A DNA stretch of 64,000 nucleotides, taken from Emticicia aquatica. GTDB taxonomy: Bacteria; Bacteroidota; Bacteroidia; Cytophagales; Spirosomataceae. Below, in pieces: positions 10,131-20,036 of this stretch. The notes under the pieces are model-generated. The model saw only the letters and a program-made list of their open reading frames with translations. It did no database searches and had not been told where the DNA came from. A program made the position numbers and the translations under genes. Position 1 is the stretch's first letter. Each line of letters starts with the position of its first letter. The stretch lies in contig NZ_CAKLPY010000002.1 of assembly GCF_923079645.1 (NCBI RefSeq), positions 1,054,001 to 1,118,000 on the forward strand, in the 5' to 3' direction.

Positions 10131-10160
10131 CAAAAGTACAAAATTATTGTGAATAAACAA
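10131..10160 (-). promoter_or_regulatory. Promoter of rpsA
   Basis: On the minus strand, TTG (10158-10160) and TACTTTTG (10131-10138) are separated by 19 nt, matching the Bacteroidota consensus. It lies about 95 nt upstream of the start codon. Confidence 0.7.
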
Positions 10161-10177
10161 GGCTTTTACATGGAAAA

Positions 10178-10198
10178 AATGATTCCGAGGGAATCATT
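10178..10198. repeat. Short perfect hairpin in the rpsA-tadA divergent region
   Basis: AATGATTCC (10178-10186) and GGAATCATT (10190-10198) form a 9-bp stem with loop GAG. It sits just upstream of the rpsA promoter and is not next to any gene end, so an operator is as likely as a structural role. Confidence 0.5.
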
Positions 10199-10280
10199 AA
10201 GAGAATAGCTAATAGCTGTTAAAGTAATTGTTTTTAAGGTTTTTTCTCCTGTCAAGCATATCAAATCTTGTATCTAAAAG

Positions 10281-10288
10281 TATCTTTG
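10281..10288 (+). promoter_or_regulatory. -7 box of tadA promoter
   Basis: TATCTTTG matches TAnnTTTG, 18 nt before the tadA ATG. No TTG or TTTG is found at the expected distance upstream, so the promoter is weakly supported and the leader would be very short. Confidence 0.45.
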
Positions 10289-10306
10289 CAAAAAAACTAA
10301 ATATGT

Positions 10307-10765
10307 ATGGCACAACATTATCCTTTATACTCCCATGAATATTTCATGGCAAAAGCACTCGACCTTGCAGTTCAGGCAGGAGAAGCGGGAGAAATACCTG
10401 TTGGTGCTATTGTTGTGGCTGGCGGAAGCAAGATTATTGGAAAAGGAAGTAATCAAACCGAACAATTAAATGACGTAACAGCCCATGCAGAAATCATTGC
10501 GATTACGGCTGCAACACAATTTTTAGGAGCAAAATATTTAAAAGAATGTACACTTTATGTTACGCTTGAGCCATGTGTGATGTGTGCAGGAGCACTACAT
10601 TGGTCACAAATTGATAGAATTGTTTTTGGAGCATCTGACACCAAACGTGGCTTTAGTCGGGTGAGCCCACCTATACTTCACCCCAAAACCAACGTTGTCA
10701 AAGGCATTTTAGAAATGGACTGCGAAATTGTTTTGAAGAATTTTTTCAAGGGTTTGCGAACATAA
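10307..10765 (+). CDS. tadA: tRNA-specific adenosine deaminase (TadA-like)
   Basis: A zinc cytidine/adenosine deaminase of 152 residues. The metal and proton-shuttle motif is H60-A-E62, and the second zinc motif is P89-C90-V-M-C93. Both, together with the length and the GEIPVGAIVV stretch, fit TadA, which makes inosine at the wobble position of tRNA-Arg(ACG). A guanine deaminase-like role is less likely. The ATG at 10307 is 2 nt after another ATG in a different frame. sodA follows 87 nt downstream on the same strand. Confidence 0.88.
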   Translation: MAQHYPLYSHEYFMAKALDLAVQAGEAGEIPVGAIVVAGGSKIIGKGSNQTEQLNDVTAHAEIIAITAATQFLGAKYLKECTLYVTLEPCVMCAGALHWSQIDRIVFGASDTKRGFSRVSPPILHPKTNVVKGILEMDCEIVLKNFFKGLRT

Positions 10766-10852
10766 ATTTGTTTGTTAGCGTTTAGGCTTTAACGTTGACG
10801 TAGAATTGTCACTTAAAAAATTATAATCTAATCTTTAAAACTTGTTTCAAAA

Positions 10853-11479
10853 ATGGCATATACACTCGAACCTCTTCCTTATTTAAGTGATGCTTTAGAG
10901 CCACACTTCGACAAAGCAACCATGGAAATCCACCATGACCGTCATCATCAAGCTTATGTAACTAACCTTAACAATGCCATTGCTGGCACTGAAATGGAAG
11001 GCTTATCATTGAAAGAACTATTGGCCAATATCAGCAAATATCCAGCACCCGTTCGTAATAATGGTGGTGGGCATTTCAACCATGATTTATTCTGGAATAT
11101 TCTTTCTCCAAACGGTGGTGGCGAGCCTTCAAGTACTTTGGGTGCAGCTATTGACGAAACTTGGGGTTCGTTAGCAAACTTTAAGGATGAATTCAAAAAA
11201 GCGGCAATAGGTCGTTTTGGTTCGGGCTGGGCTTGGCTCTGTGTTGATGACCAAGAAAAATTATTTATTACCTCAACACCTAATCAAGACAATCCTTTGA
11301 TGGATATTGCTGAAAAAAAAGGTATTCCAGTATTAGGCTTAGATGTTTGGGAACACGCTTATTATTTAAAATTCCAAAACAAACGCCCTGATTACATTGA
11401 TTCATTCTGGAATATTGTTGATTGGGATGCTGTTCAAAAACGTTATTCTAATGCCAAAAGAGTAATTCCAAACGCATAA
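10853..11479 (+). CDS. sodA: Superoxide dismutase, Mn type
   Basis: A cytoplasmic superoxide dismutase of 208 residues. Metal ligands are H27, H77, D164 and H168 (DVWEHAYY). The NNGGGH segment and Q145 (TPNQDNP) are the Mn-type pattern; Fe enzymes usually carry the active-site glutamine in the first segment instead. A cambialistic enzyme cannot be excluded. It converts superoxide to oxygen and hydrogen peroxide. A 40-nt perfect palindromic terminator follows. Confidence 0.94.
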   Translation: MAYTLEPLPYLSDALEPHFDKATMEIHHDRHHQAYVTNLNNAIAGTEMEGLSLKELLANISKYPAPVRNNGGGHFNHDLFWNILSPNGGGEPSSTLGAAIDETWGSLANFKDEFKKAAIGRFGSGWAWLCVDDQEKLFITSTPNQDNPLMDIAEKKGIPVLGLDVWEHAYYLKFQNKRPDYIDSFWNIVDWDAVQKRYSNAKRVIPNA

Positions 11480-11497
11480 GATATTAATAAAATACAT

Positions 11498-11537
11498 AAA
11501 AAGAGGTCATCTTAAAGCTTTAAGATGACCTCTTTTT
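11498..11537. terminator. Terminator after sodA
   Basis: A 40-nt perfect palindrome (11498-11517 with 11518-11537) ends in five T, 18 nt after the sodA stop. It insulates the housekeeping block from the polysaccharide locus. Confidence 0.88.
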
Positions 11538-11592
11538 GTATCAATGAAGTTCTTTTTTACTTCACCTTTTTTTAATCTTTCACTAATTAGCT

Positions 11593-11600
11593 TACTTTTG
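11593..11600 (+). promoter_or_regulatory. -7 box of fcl promoter
   Basis: TACTTTTG matches TAnnTTTG about 50 nt before the fcl start. No clear TTTG lies 17-23 nt upstream. Confidence 0.45.
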
Positions 11601-11650
11601 TTCTTCGTTAAGACTAAAAGCATATAATTTAGAAGAAAAGTATATAGCAA

Positions 11651-12592
11651 ATGAATAAAAACGCCAAAATCTATATCGCAGGCCATAGAGGCATGGTTGG
11701 TTCTGCAATCTTTCGTAAACTTCAACAAGACGGATTCACCAACATTATATATCGAACTTCTCAAGAACTAGACCTAAGAAATCAGGAAAAAGTATTTTCT
11801 TTTTTTGAACTCGAAAAACCTGAATATGTATTTTTAGCAGCTGCTAAAGTTGGTGGCATTGCAGCCAATAATATTTTTCGAGCTGATTTTATTTATGAAA
11901 ACCTAACGCTACAAAACAACATCATTCATGCTTCTTATTTGAATGGTGTAAAAAAATTGATGTTTTTAGGTTCTTCATGTATTTACCCAAAAATGGCTCC
12001 TCAGCCACTTAAAGAAGAATATTTATTGACAGGTTTACTTGAGCCTACCAACGAGCCTTATGCCATTGCCAAAATTGCAGGAATAAAAATGTGTGAATCC
12101 TATCGAAACCAATATGGTTGCGATTTTATTTCGGTCATGCCTACAAACCTTTACGGTACTAATGATAATTATGACTTACAAAATTCACACGTTTTGCCAG
12201 CCATGATTAGAAAATTTCATGAAGCGAAAGTAAATCAGCATGCCACCGTGAATCTTTGGGGTTCTGGCTCTCCGATGAGAGAGTTTTTGTATGCTGACGA
12301 TTTAGCAGACGCTTGTGTATTTTTAATGCAAAATTATAGCGAAGAAGGATTTGTAAATATTGGTTCAGGAGTTGATGTAAGTATCAAAGAATTGGCCGAA
12401 ATAGTTAAAACAACAGTAGGATTTGAAGGTGAAATTGTTTGGGATAGCACCAAACCAGATGGCACTCCACGCAAATTGATGGACGTAAGCAAACTCCATA
12501 GCCTCGGTTGGACACATACAATAAACCTTGAAAAAGGAATTGGATTAGCTTATCAAGACTTTTTAAAAAATCATGATACATTAAGATTGTAA
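11651..12592 (+). CDS. fcl: GDP-L-fucose synthase
   Basis: A 313-residue extended SDR enzyme that epimerises (C3, C5) and reduces GDP-4-keto-6-deoxy-D-mannose to GDP-L-fucose with NADPH. The cofactor motif is GHRGMVG (11-17); the substrate-site Ser/Cys are in GSSCIYP; the catalytic Tyr/Lys are in YAIAK; and the family histidine is in NSHVLPA. It acts on the product of gmd, which lies 4.2 kb downstream on the same strand, rather than adjacent as in many clusters. It is the first gene of the polysaccharide locus. Confidence 0.95.
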   Translation: MNKNAKIYIAGHRGMVGSAIFRKLQQDGFTNIIYRTSQELDLRNQEKVFSFFELEKPEYVFLAAAKVGGIAANNIFRADFIYENLTLQNNIIHASYLNGVKKLMFLGSSCIYPKMAPQPLKEEYLLTGLLEPTNEPYAIAKIAGIKMCESYRNQYGCDFISVMPTNLYGTNDNYDLQNSHVLPAMIRKFHEAKVNQHATVNLWGSGSPMREFLYADDLADACVFLMQNYSEEGFVNIGSGVDVSIKELAEIVKTTVGFEGEIVWDSTKPDGTPRKLMDVSKLHSLGWTHTINLEKGIGLAYQDFLKNHDTLRL

Positions 12593-13199
12593 CTAATTAG
12601 ATTCTTATGTCAAGTTTTTTGTTATTTTAATAATTTATTTTTGAGATAATTAACAGTTCTTCAAAAATTCAAGCAAAATCTAATTTTCTTGTAAAAGTGC
12701 AAAAATGTTTCTATTTTAATCTATATTTAAACAAAAACTTATTAGATATTAATTATTGAAACCATTTGGCTAAATATTACCACTTAACAATTATTAACCA
12801 ACACGTCTCATTTTTACCGATTAATAAATAAATGATTGATTAAAGTTTATATTTAGATGGAAATTAGTACTTTTGTGACCAAGTTAATGATTTTAATCTA
12901 AAATCAATTAGTAAAATCCTGAATTTAGAATTCAATTTCGTTTGATTATTAATTTAGAATTTGATTATATTTAATCCTAAATTTATTTCGTTTTTAACGC
13001 TATAAATTTATGTTTTTGTCATAAAATATGGTATCCAAATCTATTTTGGAAAAGGGTAAAGTACAATAAAATTGCTATTAAAAAGTTTCATTATATCTAT
13101 TGAGTGAAGTTGAAAATAATGTTTCTCTATTAAAATTAATATTTTTAATTAAAGTGGGAAAGTAATATTATTACAATAACATTTTCTAAAAAAAACTTT
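12593..13199. other. Long AT-rich intergenic region upstream of rfbA
   Basis: A 607-nt stretch without a credible gene. It contains a TAnnTTTG promoter box (12868-12875) that would give rfbA a leader of about 320 nt. Between about 12910 and 12995 there are loosely repeated motifs such as AATTTAGAATT and TTGATTAT in direct order. I see no conserved RNA element. Confidence 0.55.
12846..12875 (+). promoter_or_regulatory. Possible promoter of rfbA
   Basis: TACTTTTG (12868-12875) matches the -7 box. The best -33 element at the right distance (18 nt) is TTTA (12846-12849), one base off consensus. The distance to the rfbA ATG (13200) is about 325 nt. Confidence 0.45.
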
Positions 13200-14057
13200 A
13201 TGAAAGGGATTATATTAGCTGGAGGCTCAGGTACTCGACTACACCCACTTACATTGGCAGTTAGCAAGCAATTAATGCCTGTTTATGACAAGCCAATGAT
13301 TTATTACCCACTATCAATATTGATGTTGGCGGGTATTAAGGAAATTCTTATTATTTCAACTCCGCATGATTTACCTCATTTCCAAAAACTTTTGGGTGAT
13401 GGTAGTAGAATTGGTTGTAGCTTCAGTTATGCCGAGCAGCCTAGTCCAGATGGTTTAGCTCAAGCATTTATTATTGGAGCTGATTTTATTGGCGATGACA
13501 GTGTTGCATTGGTTTTAGGAGACAATATTTTTTATGGTGGCGGTTTGAGCAAATTACTCCAAAATAGTACCAATCCTGATGGTGGTGTTGTATTTGCTTA
13601 TCAAGTAAACGACCCGGAACGTTATGGTGTGGTTGAATTTGACGAAAATTTAAAGGCTATTTCAATAGAAGAAAAACCACAAACACCAAAATCAAACTTT
13701 GCTGTTCCTGGATTATATTTTTATGATAACAAGGTTGTTGAAATTGCTCGAAATATTAAGCCGTCTCCAAGAGGGGAATTAGAAATAACCGACATTAATC
13801 GTTATTATTTAGAGCAAGGCAAATTGAGCGTTGGAATAATGAATAGAGGAACCGCATGGCTTGATACTGGAACCTTTCAATCTTTGATGCAAGCGGGTCA
13901 GTTTGTTCAAGTTATAGAGGAGCGTCAAGGGCTTAAAATAGGTTGTATTGAAGAAGTAGCCTTTAGAATGGGCTATATTGATGAGCAACAATTGAAAAAA
14001 GTTGCCACACCATTAGTTAAAAGTGGTTATGGTCAATATCTGTTAGGTTTGGTATAA
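13200..14057 (+). CDS. rfbA: Glucose-1-phosphate thymidylyltransferase
   Basis: A 285-residue nucleotidyltransferase that makes dTDP-glucose from dTTP and glucose 1-phosphate. The signature [11 protein letters not shown] is at 8-18, followed by [18 protein letters not shown]; the metal-binding GDNIFYG and the EEKP motif are present. Length and sequence fit RmlA. The partners rmlB, rmlC and rmlD that complete dTDP-L-rhamnose are not in the window, so either they lie elsewhere or another dTDP sugar is made. It sits alone between two long intergenic regions. Confidence 0.95.
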   Translation: MKGIILAGGSGTRLHPLTLAVSKQLMPVYDKPMIYYPLSILMLAGIKEILIISTPHDLPHFQKLLGDGSRIGCSFSYAEQPSPDGLAQAFIIGADFIGDDSVALVLGDNIFYGGGLSKLLQNSTNPDGGVVFAYQVNDPERYGVVEFDENLKAISIEEKPQTPKSNFAVPGLYFYDNKVVEIARNIKPSPRGELEITDINRYYLEQGKLSVGIMNRGTAWLDTGTFQSLMQAGQFVQVIEERQGLKIGCIEEVAFRMGYIDEQQLKKVATPLVKSGYGQYLLGLV

Positions 14058-14378
14058 ATGTAAAACTATAACTAAGATTCTTTTATTATTTTTATAATTG
14101 AGAAAAGATGGGATTACACATTCTTTCTCAAGAAAATTGTTAATTAATAAAGTTTGAAAGATTTTTCAAATTTAAAAGCCACTGATTACTATTAAAGACT
14201 TATCAATTATTGGGTTTCATTTTATTAAGTGAAACCAATTGTACATTTCTTCTGATGTAGTTAATCAATCATAAATAATTCGGACATTATCTTTGTTCAC
14301 TAAACAATTGTTTATACAATACGGCAAATTATCTGGTTTTAAAATATTATATAATTATTGAGCATTAAAAAAAAACTT
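14058..14378. other. Intergenic region between rfbA and the export gene
   Basis: About 320 nt of AT-rich DNA without a gene. It contains an 8-bp inverted repeat (14098-14105 with 14124-14131), which may be part of an rfbA 3' end, and a promoter box at 14288-14295. Confidence 0.5.
14288..14295 (+). promoter_or_regulatory. -7 box upstream of the polysaccharide export gene
   Basis: TATCTTTG matches TAnnTTTG, about 84 nt before the ATG at 14379. The -33 element is not clear. Confidence 0.45.
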
Positions 14379-16694
14379 ATGCGTTCTTCAAAAATTATTT
14401 CTAAACTTATAATTGTATTATTTTGCAGCGTTTTTCAAATAGCTTACGCTCAAGTTCCTGCCAATGTTAATAACTTAACAGATAAACAACTTGAACAGTT
14501 TTTAAAGCAAGCTGAATCAAAAGGAATGTCTGAAGCTCAAGTTGAAGCTGCTGCTCTAGCCAATGGTTATACGGCTCAAGATATTGCAACTATCAGAGAG
14601 CGAATTAATCGCTTGAAAACGAATACAAATGAAATTAAACCTGGTAATTCAAAAGTTGATAATGCTACGCGTGAACAAGTTGGAGAAGTGGCGGAAAGAG
14701 CTCCAGTAGCTGTTTCAGACAAACAAGAGGTTGGTAAAAAGTCTGAAATTTTTGGTAGCCAACTTTTTAACAATAAAGACCTCACATTTGAACCTAACCT
14801 TAGGCTTCCTACCCCTAGAAACTATATATTAGGCCCAGATGATGAACTCAAAATTGATATTACTGGCTATGCTTATCAACATTACGATGTTAAAATTACG
14901 CCAGAAGGCACAGTGAAGTTTGAAAATTTATCTCCTATTTATATCAATGGTAATACTGTTGAACAAGCAAAAAGTAAAATAATTGAACGACTAAAAACTA
15001 TTTTTGCTGGGTTAAAAAATGGCACTTTAAATGTTGATGTAACACTCGGTAATGTTAGAAGTATCAAAGTTACTATCGTAGGAGCAGTAAAAAACCCTGG
15101 CACTTACACAGTATCTTCACTTGCCACAGCATTCAACGCTCTTTATTTATCTGGAGGACCAAGTGTTAATGGTTCTTTTAGAAATATCCAAATTCTACGT
15201 GATAATGTTGTCATAAAGAAAATTGACCTTTATGATTTTCTTTTAAAAGGTGTTTTAACAGATAATCTCAATTTGAACGACCAAGATGTAATTTTAATTC
15301 CTCTTTTCGAGAAAAAAATTGAAATTGATGGAGAAGTTAGAAGAAAAGGTGTTTTTGAACTTAAAGAAACCGATACATTTGAAAATCTACTTTCTTACGC
15401 AGGTGGATTTACAGAACAAGCCTATACTGCTACGATAAATGTTAAAAGAAATACCTCCAAAGAAAGACAGATTTTAACTTTTGACCCTCAAACTTCTTTA
15501 AAATTCCAGACTCAAAATGGAGACCACTTCTTTGTTGGAACAATATTAGACCGATTTGAAAATAAAGTTCAGATTCATGGAGCGGTTTTCCGTCCAGGAG
15601 AATTTGCCCTTAGTGATAAAATAAAAACAGTTAAGCAATTAATTCAAAATGCTGAAGGTCTTCGTGAAGATGCCTATTTAGATAGAGCTATTTTAATGAG
15701 AGAGCAAGAAAACCTTGACCCTATTTATATCCCTCTTGATTTAGGAAAAATTATGCGTGGTGAGACACCTGATATACAATTAAAGCGTGAAGACCAATTA
15801 ATTATAAAATCAATAGTAGAACTTAGGCAAGAAAAAAAGGTTGAAATTATTGGAGCTGTTAATAATCCTGGGGTATTTCAATTTGCTGATAACATGACTA
15901 TTCGAGACTTAATCTTGATGTCTGGTGGGTTTACTGATGGTGCAACTGGTAAAAGAATAGAAGTTGCCCGTCGTTTATATAATGACGAATCCAATGATAA
16001 ATCTGTTGAAATCATTAAAGTTGATATCAGTAAAAACTTAAGCCCGACCGACAAAGGAGTAAAGCTACAGCCTTTTGATAAAGTTTTTATCAGAAATCTA
16101 CCTAACTACGAAGCTCAACAATCTGTTCAAATTGTTGGAGAAGTTAATTATCCAGGTACTTATACCATTGAAAACAAAGTCGAGAGAATTGTTGACCTTA
16201 TCGCTCGTTCTGGAGGCCTCCGAGAAGAAGCTGATATCAATGCCGCAAGGTTTTATCGAAACAATACTTTGGTATCCGTTAATTTTTCAAAAATCTTAAA
16301 AGGTGAAGATCTTGCAACTGACCTTTTACTAGAAAATGGAGACCGCATTGAAATACCTAAAGAAAGACAAATCATTACAATTAATGGACAAGTTTTAAAC
16401 CCTACATCAGTTGCTTATCAACCAAAACTCACTTTTAAAGATTATATTGCTGAAGCCGGCGGTTTTACTGAAGATGCATTCGTAAGAAAGCTTTATGTAC
16501 AGTATCCAAACGGTAGTACAGACAGAACCCGTAGTTTTTTAGGTGTTAAGTCTTTTCCAAAAGTACAAAAAGGGATGACCATTAATGTACCACTACGAAC
16601 TCGAGTTCGAATGACATCAGCCGAACGTATTGCAATGGGTACAGGCTTTGTATCATTATCAGCAGTATTATTAACCCTTGTTCGATTATTATAA
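14379..16694 (+). CDS. Polysaccharide export outer-membrane protein (Wza-like, multiple SLBB domains)
   Basis: A 771-residue exporter. From the ATG at 14379 the first 24 residues are a signal peptide (cut after AYA). A short helical region (about 25-75) is followed by a Poly_export domain starting at NYILGPDDELKIDITGYA, then about five or six SLBB-type beta-grasp repeats, each with a pattern like V-x-I-x-G-A-V-x-x-P-G-x-F/Y. A terminal hydrophobic helix ends the protein. It should form the periplasmic/outer-membrane channel for the polysaccharide. It lacks the lipobox of E. coli Wza and is about twice as long. A TTG at 14358 would add seven residues and is unlikely. Confidence 0.9.
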   Translation: MRSSKIISKLIIVLFCSVFQIAYAQVPANVNNLTDKQLEQFLKQAESKGMSEAQVEAAALANGYTAQDIATIRERINRLKTNTNEIKPGNSKVDNATREQVGEVAERAPVAVSDKQEVGKKSEIFGSQLFNNKDLTFEPNLRLPTPRNYILGPDDELKIDITGYAYQHYDVKITPEGTVKFENLSPIYINGNTVEQAKSKIIERLKTIFAGLKNGTLNVDVTLGNVRSIKVTIVGAVKNPGTYTVSSLATAFNALYLSGGPSVNGSFRNIQILRDNVVIKKIDLYDFLLKGVLTDNLNLNDQDVILIPLFEKKIEIDGEVRRKGVFELKETDTFENLLSYAGGFTEQAYTATINVKRNTSKERQILTFDPQTSLKFQTQNGDHFFVGTILDRFENKVQIHGAVFRPGEFALSDKIKTVKQLIQNAEGLREDAYLDRAILMREQENLDPIYIPLDLGKIMRGETPDIQLKREDQLIIKSIVELRQEKKVEIIGAVNNPGVFQFADNMTIRDLILMSGGFTDGATGKRIEVARRLYNDESNDKSVEIIKVDISKNLSPTDKGVKLQPFDKVFIRNLPNYEAQQSVQIVGEVNYPGTYTIENKVERIVDLIARSGGLREEADINAARFYRNNTLVSVNFSKILKGEDLATDLLLENGDRIEIPKERQIITINGQVLNPTSVAYQPKLTFKDYIAEAGGFTEDAFVRKLYVQYPNGSTDRTRSFLGVKSFPKVQKGMTINVPLRTRVRMTSAERIAMGTGFVSLSAVLLTLVRLL

Positions 16695-16787
16695 AATCAT
16701 TGTTTTAATAACGCTAATAACTTAGAATTTACAAACCACTTAATTTTCAATAGTGACATAATTATTAATTAAAATTTGCATTAGTAG

Positions 16788-17849
16788 ATGAAAAAAGCAC
16801 TCATAACAGGAATAACAGGACAAGATGGAGCATATCTAGCGGAGTTTTTATTAGATAAAGGATATGAAGTACACGGAATAAAACGTCGTGCATCGTTATT
16901 TAATACTGCAAGAATAGATCATCTTTATGAGGATTTACATAAAAGAAATGTCAAATTTGTTCTTCATTATGGGGATTTGAGTGACTCTACTAATATTATT
17001 AGAATTGTGCAAGAAGTACAACCCGACGAAATTTACAACTTGGGAGCCATGTCTCATGTAAAAGTAAGTTTTGATGAGCCAGAATATACTGCACAAGTCG
17101 ATGGTATTGGCACTTTAAGAATTCTTGAGGCTGTTAGAATATTAGGTTTAACTGAAAAAACAAGAATTTACCAAGCTTCTACTTCCGAATTATACGGATT
17201 AGTTCAGGAAGTTCCACAAAAAGAAACAACACCTTTCTATCCTCGTTCTCCTTATGCCGTTGCTAAACTATACGGATATTGGATTACCGTAAATTATCGT
17301 GAAGCATATAATATGTATGCCTGTAACGGAATTCTATTTAATCATGAATCTCCTCTTAGAGGCGAAACATTTGTGACACGTAAAATTACGCGTGCAGTTG
17401 CTCAAATTGCCTTAAAACAACAAGATTGTTTATATCTAGGCAACCTTGATGCACAAAGAGACTGGGGACATGCAAAAGACTATGTGGAAGCCATGTGGCT
17501 TATCCTGCAACAAGAAAAACCTGAGGATTTTGTTATTGCAACTGGCATAACCACACCTATCAGAGAATTTGTCAAAATGGCATTTGCAGAAGTGGGCATA
17601 AGTCTTCGTTTTGAAGGTACGGGGGTTGATGAGGTAGGATTCATTGAGTCATGTAGTAATGCTGACTATCAAATTCCTATTGGGCAAAAAGTATTAGCCG
17701 TTGACCCGAATTATTTTAGACCGACCGAAGTAGAACTCTTGATTGGAGACCCTACCAAAGCAAACGAAAAACTAGGATGGAAACCCAAATATGACTTGAA
17801 AAGTTTATGTAAAGAAATGGTCGAATCTGATTTGAAAATATTCAAATAA
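16788..17849 (+). CDS. gmd: GDP-mannose 4,6-dehydratase
   Basis: A 353-residue extended SDR enzyme that converts GDP-D-mannose to GDP-4-keto-6-deoxy-D-mannose, the substrate of Fcl. The NADP motif [13 protein letters not shown] is at the N-terminus; the catalytic set is in STSELYG and YAVAK; the family-specific [18 protein letters not shown] stretch is complete. The following gene starts 60 nt downstream. It supplies GDP-L-fucose or a related 6-deoxyhexose to the locus. Confidence 0.97.
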   Translation: MKKALITGITGQDGAYLAEFLLDKGYEVHGIKRRASLFNTARIDHLYEDLHKRNVKFVLHYGDLSDSTNIIRIVQEVQPDEIYNLGAMSHVKVSFDEPEYTAQVDGIGTLRILEAVRILGLTEKTRIYQASTSELYGLVQEVPQKETTPFYPRSPYAVAKLYGYWITVNYREAYNMYACNGILFNHESPLRGETFVTRKITRAVAQIALKQQDCLYLGNLDAQRDWGHAKDYVEAMWLILQQEKPEDFVIATGITTPIREFVKMAFAEVGISLRFEGTGVDEVGFIESCSNADYQIPIGQKVLAVDPNYFRPTEVELLIGDPTKANEKLGWKPKYDLKSLCKEMVESDLKIFK

Positions 17850-17909
17850 TTTATCAGTCACCAATCTACTTTTAAATTTACAAATAATTTCAGTTTTAGT
17901 AAAAGTATA

Positions 17910-19004
17910 ATGGAAAATAGCGAAGAGAAAGAATTAAGTATCAATTTTGTTGCTTTGTGGAAACTCATCAAACAAAGTAAATGGAAGCTAATTGCACCTG
18001 CATTTGTATTTGCTACCATAACGGCAATTATCGTATTTCAAAAACCCAACGAATACACTTCAGTTGCCAGCTTAATGCCAGAGTTAGAATCTAACTCATC
18101 GGGTGGCTCTTTAAGTAAATTCGCTGGTTTAGCAAGTTTGGCTGGTATAGATTTATCTAACATATCAACCAGTGATGCTGTTCGCCCAGACTTATATCCT
18201 AGCGTAATTAATAATTCCTCTTTCTATTTGTATTTACTAGAGCAGCAAGTAAAAACTTCTGACGGTAAATTATTGAAATTTAGAGATTTTTATAATCAAG
18301 CCTATGATATTGAGAGTGATAGCCTAGCAAAAAATAAACTTGATATTATTAAAACATTTAGGGAATGGCTTGGTGTAGCTATAAAACCAGTAACCGCACC
18401 CAAAAAGAATAATGAACAAATTATCTTTTTGTCAGAATCTGATGGAGAAATCATAGAGGAATTACTAGATAAAATTTCAGCTTCTATGGATAAAAAAACA
18501 GGAATCATAAGTATTTCTGTAAAACTGCCTGACCCGTTAACGGCTGCTCATGTTGCACAACTCAGTATTAATTATCTTACTGTTTTTGTGACCAACTATC
18601 GTACCGAAAAGGCTCGCCAAGACCGAGATTTTATCGCTCAACGATTATCTGAAGCAAAGGGGAAATTTTATAATGTTCAATCAAAAAAAGCTAGTTACTC
18701 TGACCAATTTCAGGCTTCCACCATCCGTTTTCAATCGGCTGATGTTGCTCGTGAAAGAATTGAATCAGATTACAGAGTGTCTTCATCATTTTATACTGAA
18801 CTTTTGCAACAATACGAAACAGCAAAAATGAAAGTACAAGAACAAACACCCGTTTTCAAAACATTGCAGCAGCCAATTGTACCTTATGAAAAAAGTGGCC
18901 CTAGAAGACTTATCTTGCTAATTTTTGCAGCAATTGTAGGCTTTAGCTTCGGATTAGGACTACTTTTACTGAAAAACAATAATTACAAATCAATTATTGC
19001 TTAA
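17910..19004 (+). CDS. Wzz-type polysaccharide chain-length determinant (no kinase domain)
   Basis: A 364-residue inner-membrane protein with the polysaccharide co-polymerase plan: a short cytoplasmic N-terminus, TM1 at about 27-44, a long periplasmic part with coiled-coil tendency (about 190-310), a PYEKSGPRR proline-containing segment, and TM2 at about 331-353. No Walker motifs or tyrosine-rich tail follow, so it is Wzz-like rather than a Wzc-type kinase. It likely sets chain length together with the Wzy-like polymerase at 23810. Confidence 0.85.
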   Translation: MENSEEKELSINFVALWKLIKQSKWKLIAPAFVFATITAIIVFQKPNEYTSVASLMPELESNSSGGSLSKFAGLASLAGIDLSNISTSDAVRPDLYPSVINNSSFYLYLLEQQVKTSDGKLLKFRDFYNQAYDIESDSLAKNKLDIIKTFREWLGVAIKPVTAPKKNNEQIIFLSESDGEIIEELLDKISASMDKKTGIISISVKLPDPLTAAHVAQLSINYLTVFVTNYRTEKARQDRDFIAQRLSEAKGKFYNVQSKKASYSDQFQASTIRFQSADVARERIESDYRVSSSFYTELLQQYETAKMKVQEQTPVFKTLQQPIVPYEKSGPRRLILLIFAAIVGFSFGLGLLLLKNNNYKSIIA

Positions 19005-19056
19005 ATATAAACTAAACTGTGTATCTATTATCAATTACAAATAGCTTTGATAAAAA

Positions 19057-19995
19057 TTGACTTGCAGCATTATCATAAGAGCTTTCAATGAAGAAAAACA
19101 TTTGAAGCGGTTACTTGACGGAATTCAGAAACAATCCCTTTCTACTGAAGTAGAGATAATTTTAGTTGATTCTGGTTCAACCGATAGAACTGTAAGTATT
19201 GCTAATGCCTACCATGTAAATATTGTACATATCAAGCCAGAGGACTTTTCATTTGGTAGAGCTTTAAATATGGGTTGTAGTGTTGCGAAAGGAGAGTTTT
19301 TAATATTTGCTAGTGCTCATGTTTATCCCGTATATACAGATTGGATAAGTAGGTTATTGCAACCATTTAAAGACCCAAAAGTAGCGTTAGTTTACGGTCG
19401 CCAAACTGGTAATGGAGAAAGTAAATACTCAGAAATACAACTTTTTAAGAAGTGGTTTCCTGTAAATTCAAACTATAACCAAGAACATCCATTTTGTAAC
19501 AATGCAAATGCAGCCATTCGCAAAAGTTTATGGACAGAACAACCTTACGATGAAAATCTTACAGGACTTGAGGATTTAGATTGGGCAAATAAAATATTAA
19601 AACTTGGATATAAACTTGCTTACGAAGCAAAAGCGACAATTGTACATATTCATGAAGAAACACCAAAAAAAATACTAAATAGATATTATAGAGAAGCCAT
19701 TGCCATCAAAAATATTTTTCCAAATCAGAAATTTTCGTTTTTTGATTTTGTTTGGCTCTCTTGTTCACACATTATTATTGATTATATTTTTTCAATAAAA
19801 GACAAGGTTTTTTTAAAAAACCTTATTCAAATTCCAACTTTTAGAATATTACAATTTTGGGGTACATACAAAGGCTACCGAGTTAAAAACGGTATTTCTT
19901 TTACACTCAAAAAGCGGTTTTATTACCCCAAGAATTTTTTATACAAATTCACAGACCAAGAAGAAGAACAACAATTAATAGAATATCATCAATAA
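19057..19995 (+). CDS. Glycosyltransferase family 2
   Basis: A 312-residue GT-A fold transferase. The N-terminal strand CSIIIRAFNEE and VDSGSTDRT (38-44) are GT2 hallmarks, and GLEDLDWANK is the acceptor-side ED motif. The usual DxD position reads SAHVYP (about 86-91), so the metal-binding motif is altered, as in some GT2 subfamilies. The start must be the TTG at 19057: an in-frame TAA lies 3 nt upstream (19051-19053), and the next ATG would remove the nucleotide-binding strand. Donor and acceptor are unknown. It is part of the polysaccharide assembly set. Confidence 0.85.
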   Translation: MTCSIIIRAFNEEKHLKRLLDGIQKQSLSTEVEIILVDSGSTDRTVSIANAYHVNIVHIKPEDFSFGRALNMGCSVAKGEFLIFASAHVYPVYTDWISRLLQPFKDPKVALVYGRQTGNGESKYSEIQLFKKWFPVNSNYNQEHPFCNNANAAIRKSLWTEQPYDENLTGLEDLDWANKILKLGYKLAYEAKATIVHIHEETPKKILNRYYREAIAIKNIFPNQKFSFFDFVWLSCSHIIIDYIFSIKDKVFLKNLIQIPTFRILQFWGTYKGYRVKNGISFTLKKRFYYPKNFLYKFTDQEEEQQLIEYHQ

Positions 19996-20036
19996 TTCAT
20001 TTCAAAATAACTATTTAAAGTAAATATTGAATAGCA

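Noticed and set aside
11507..11764. A minus-strand frame over the sodA terminator and start of fcl
   Set aside because: It covers a perfect terminator palindrome and the conserved fcl N-terminus; its translation has no protein-like features.
13200..14057. A dTDP-rhamnose operon
   Set aside because: Only rfbA is present; rmlB, rmlC and rmlD are not in the window, so rhamnose synthesis cannot be claimed from here.
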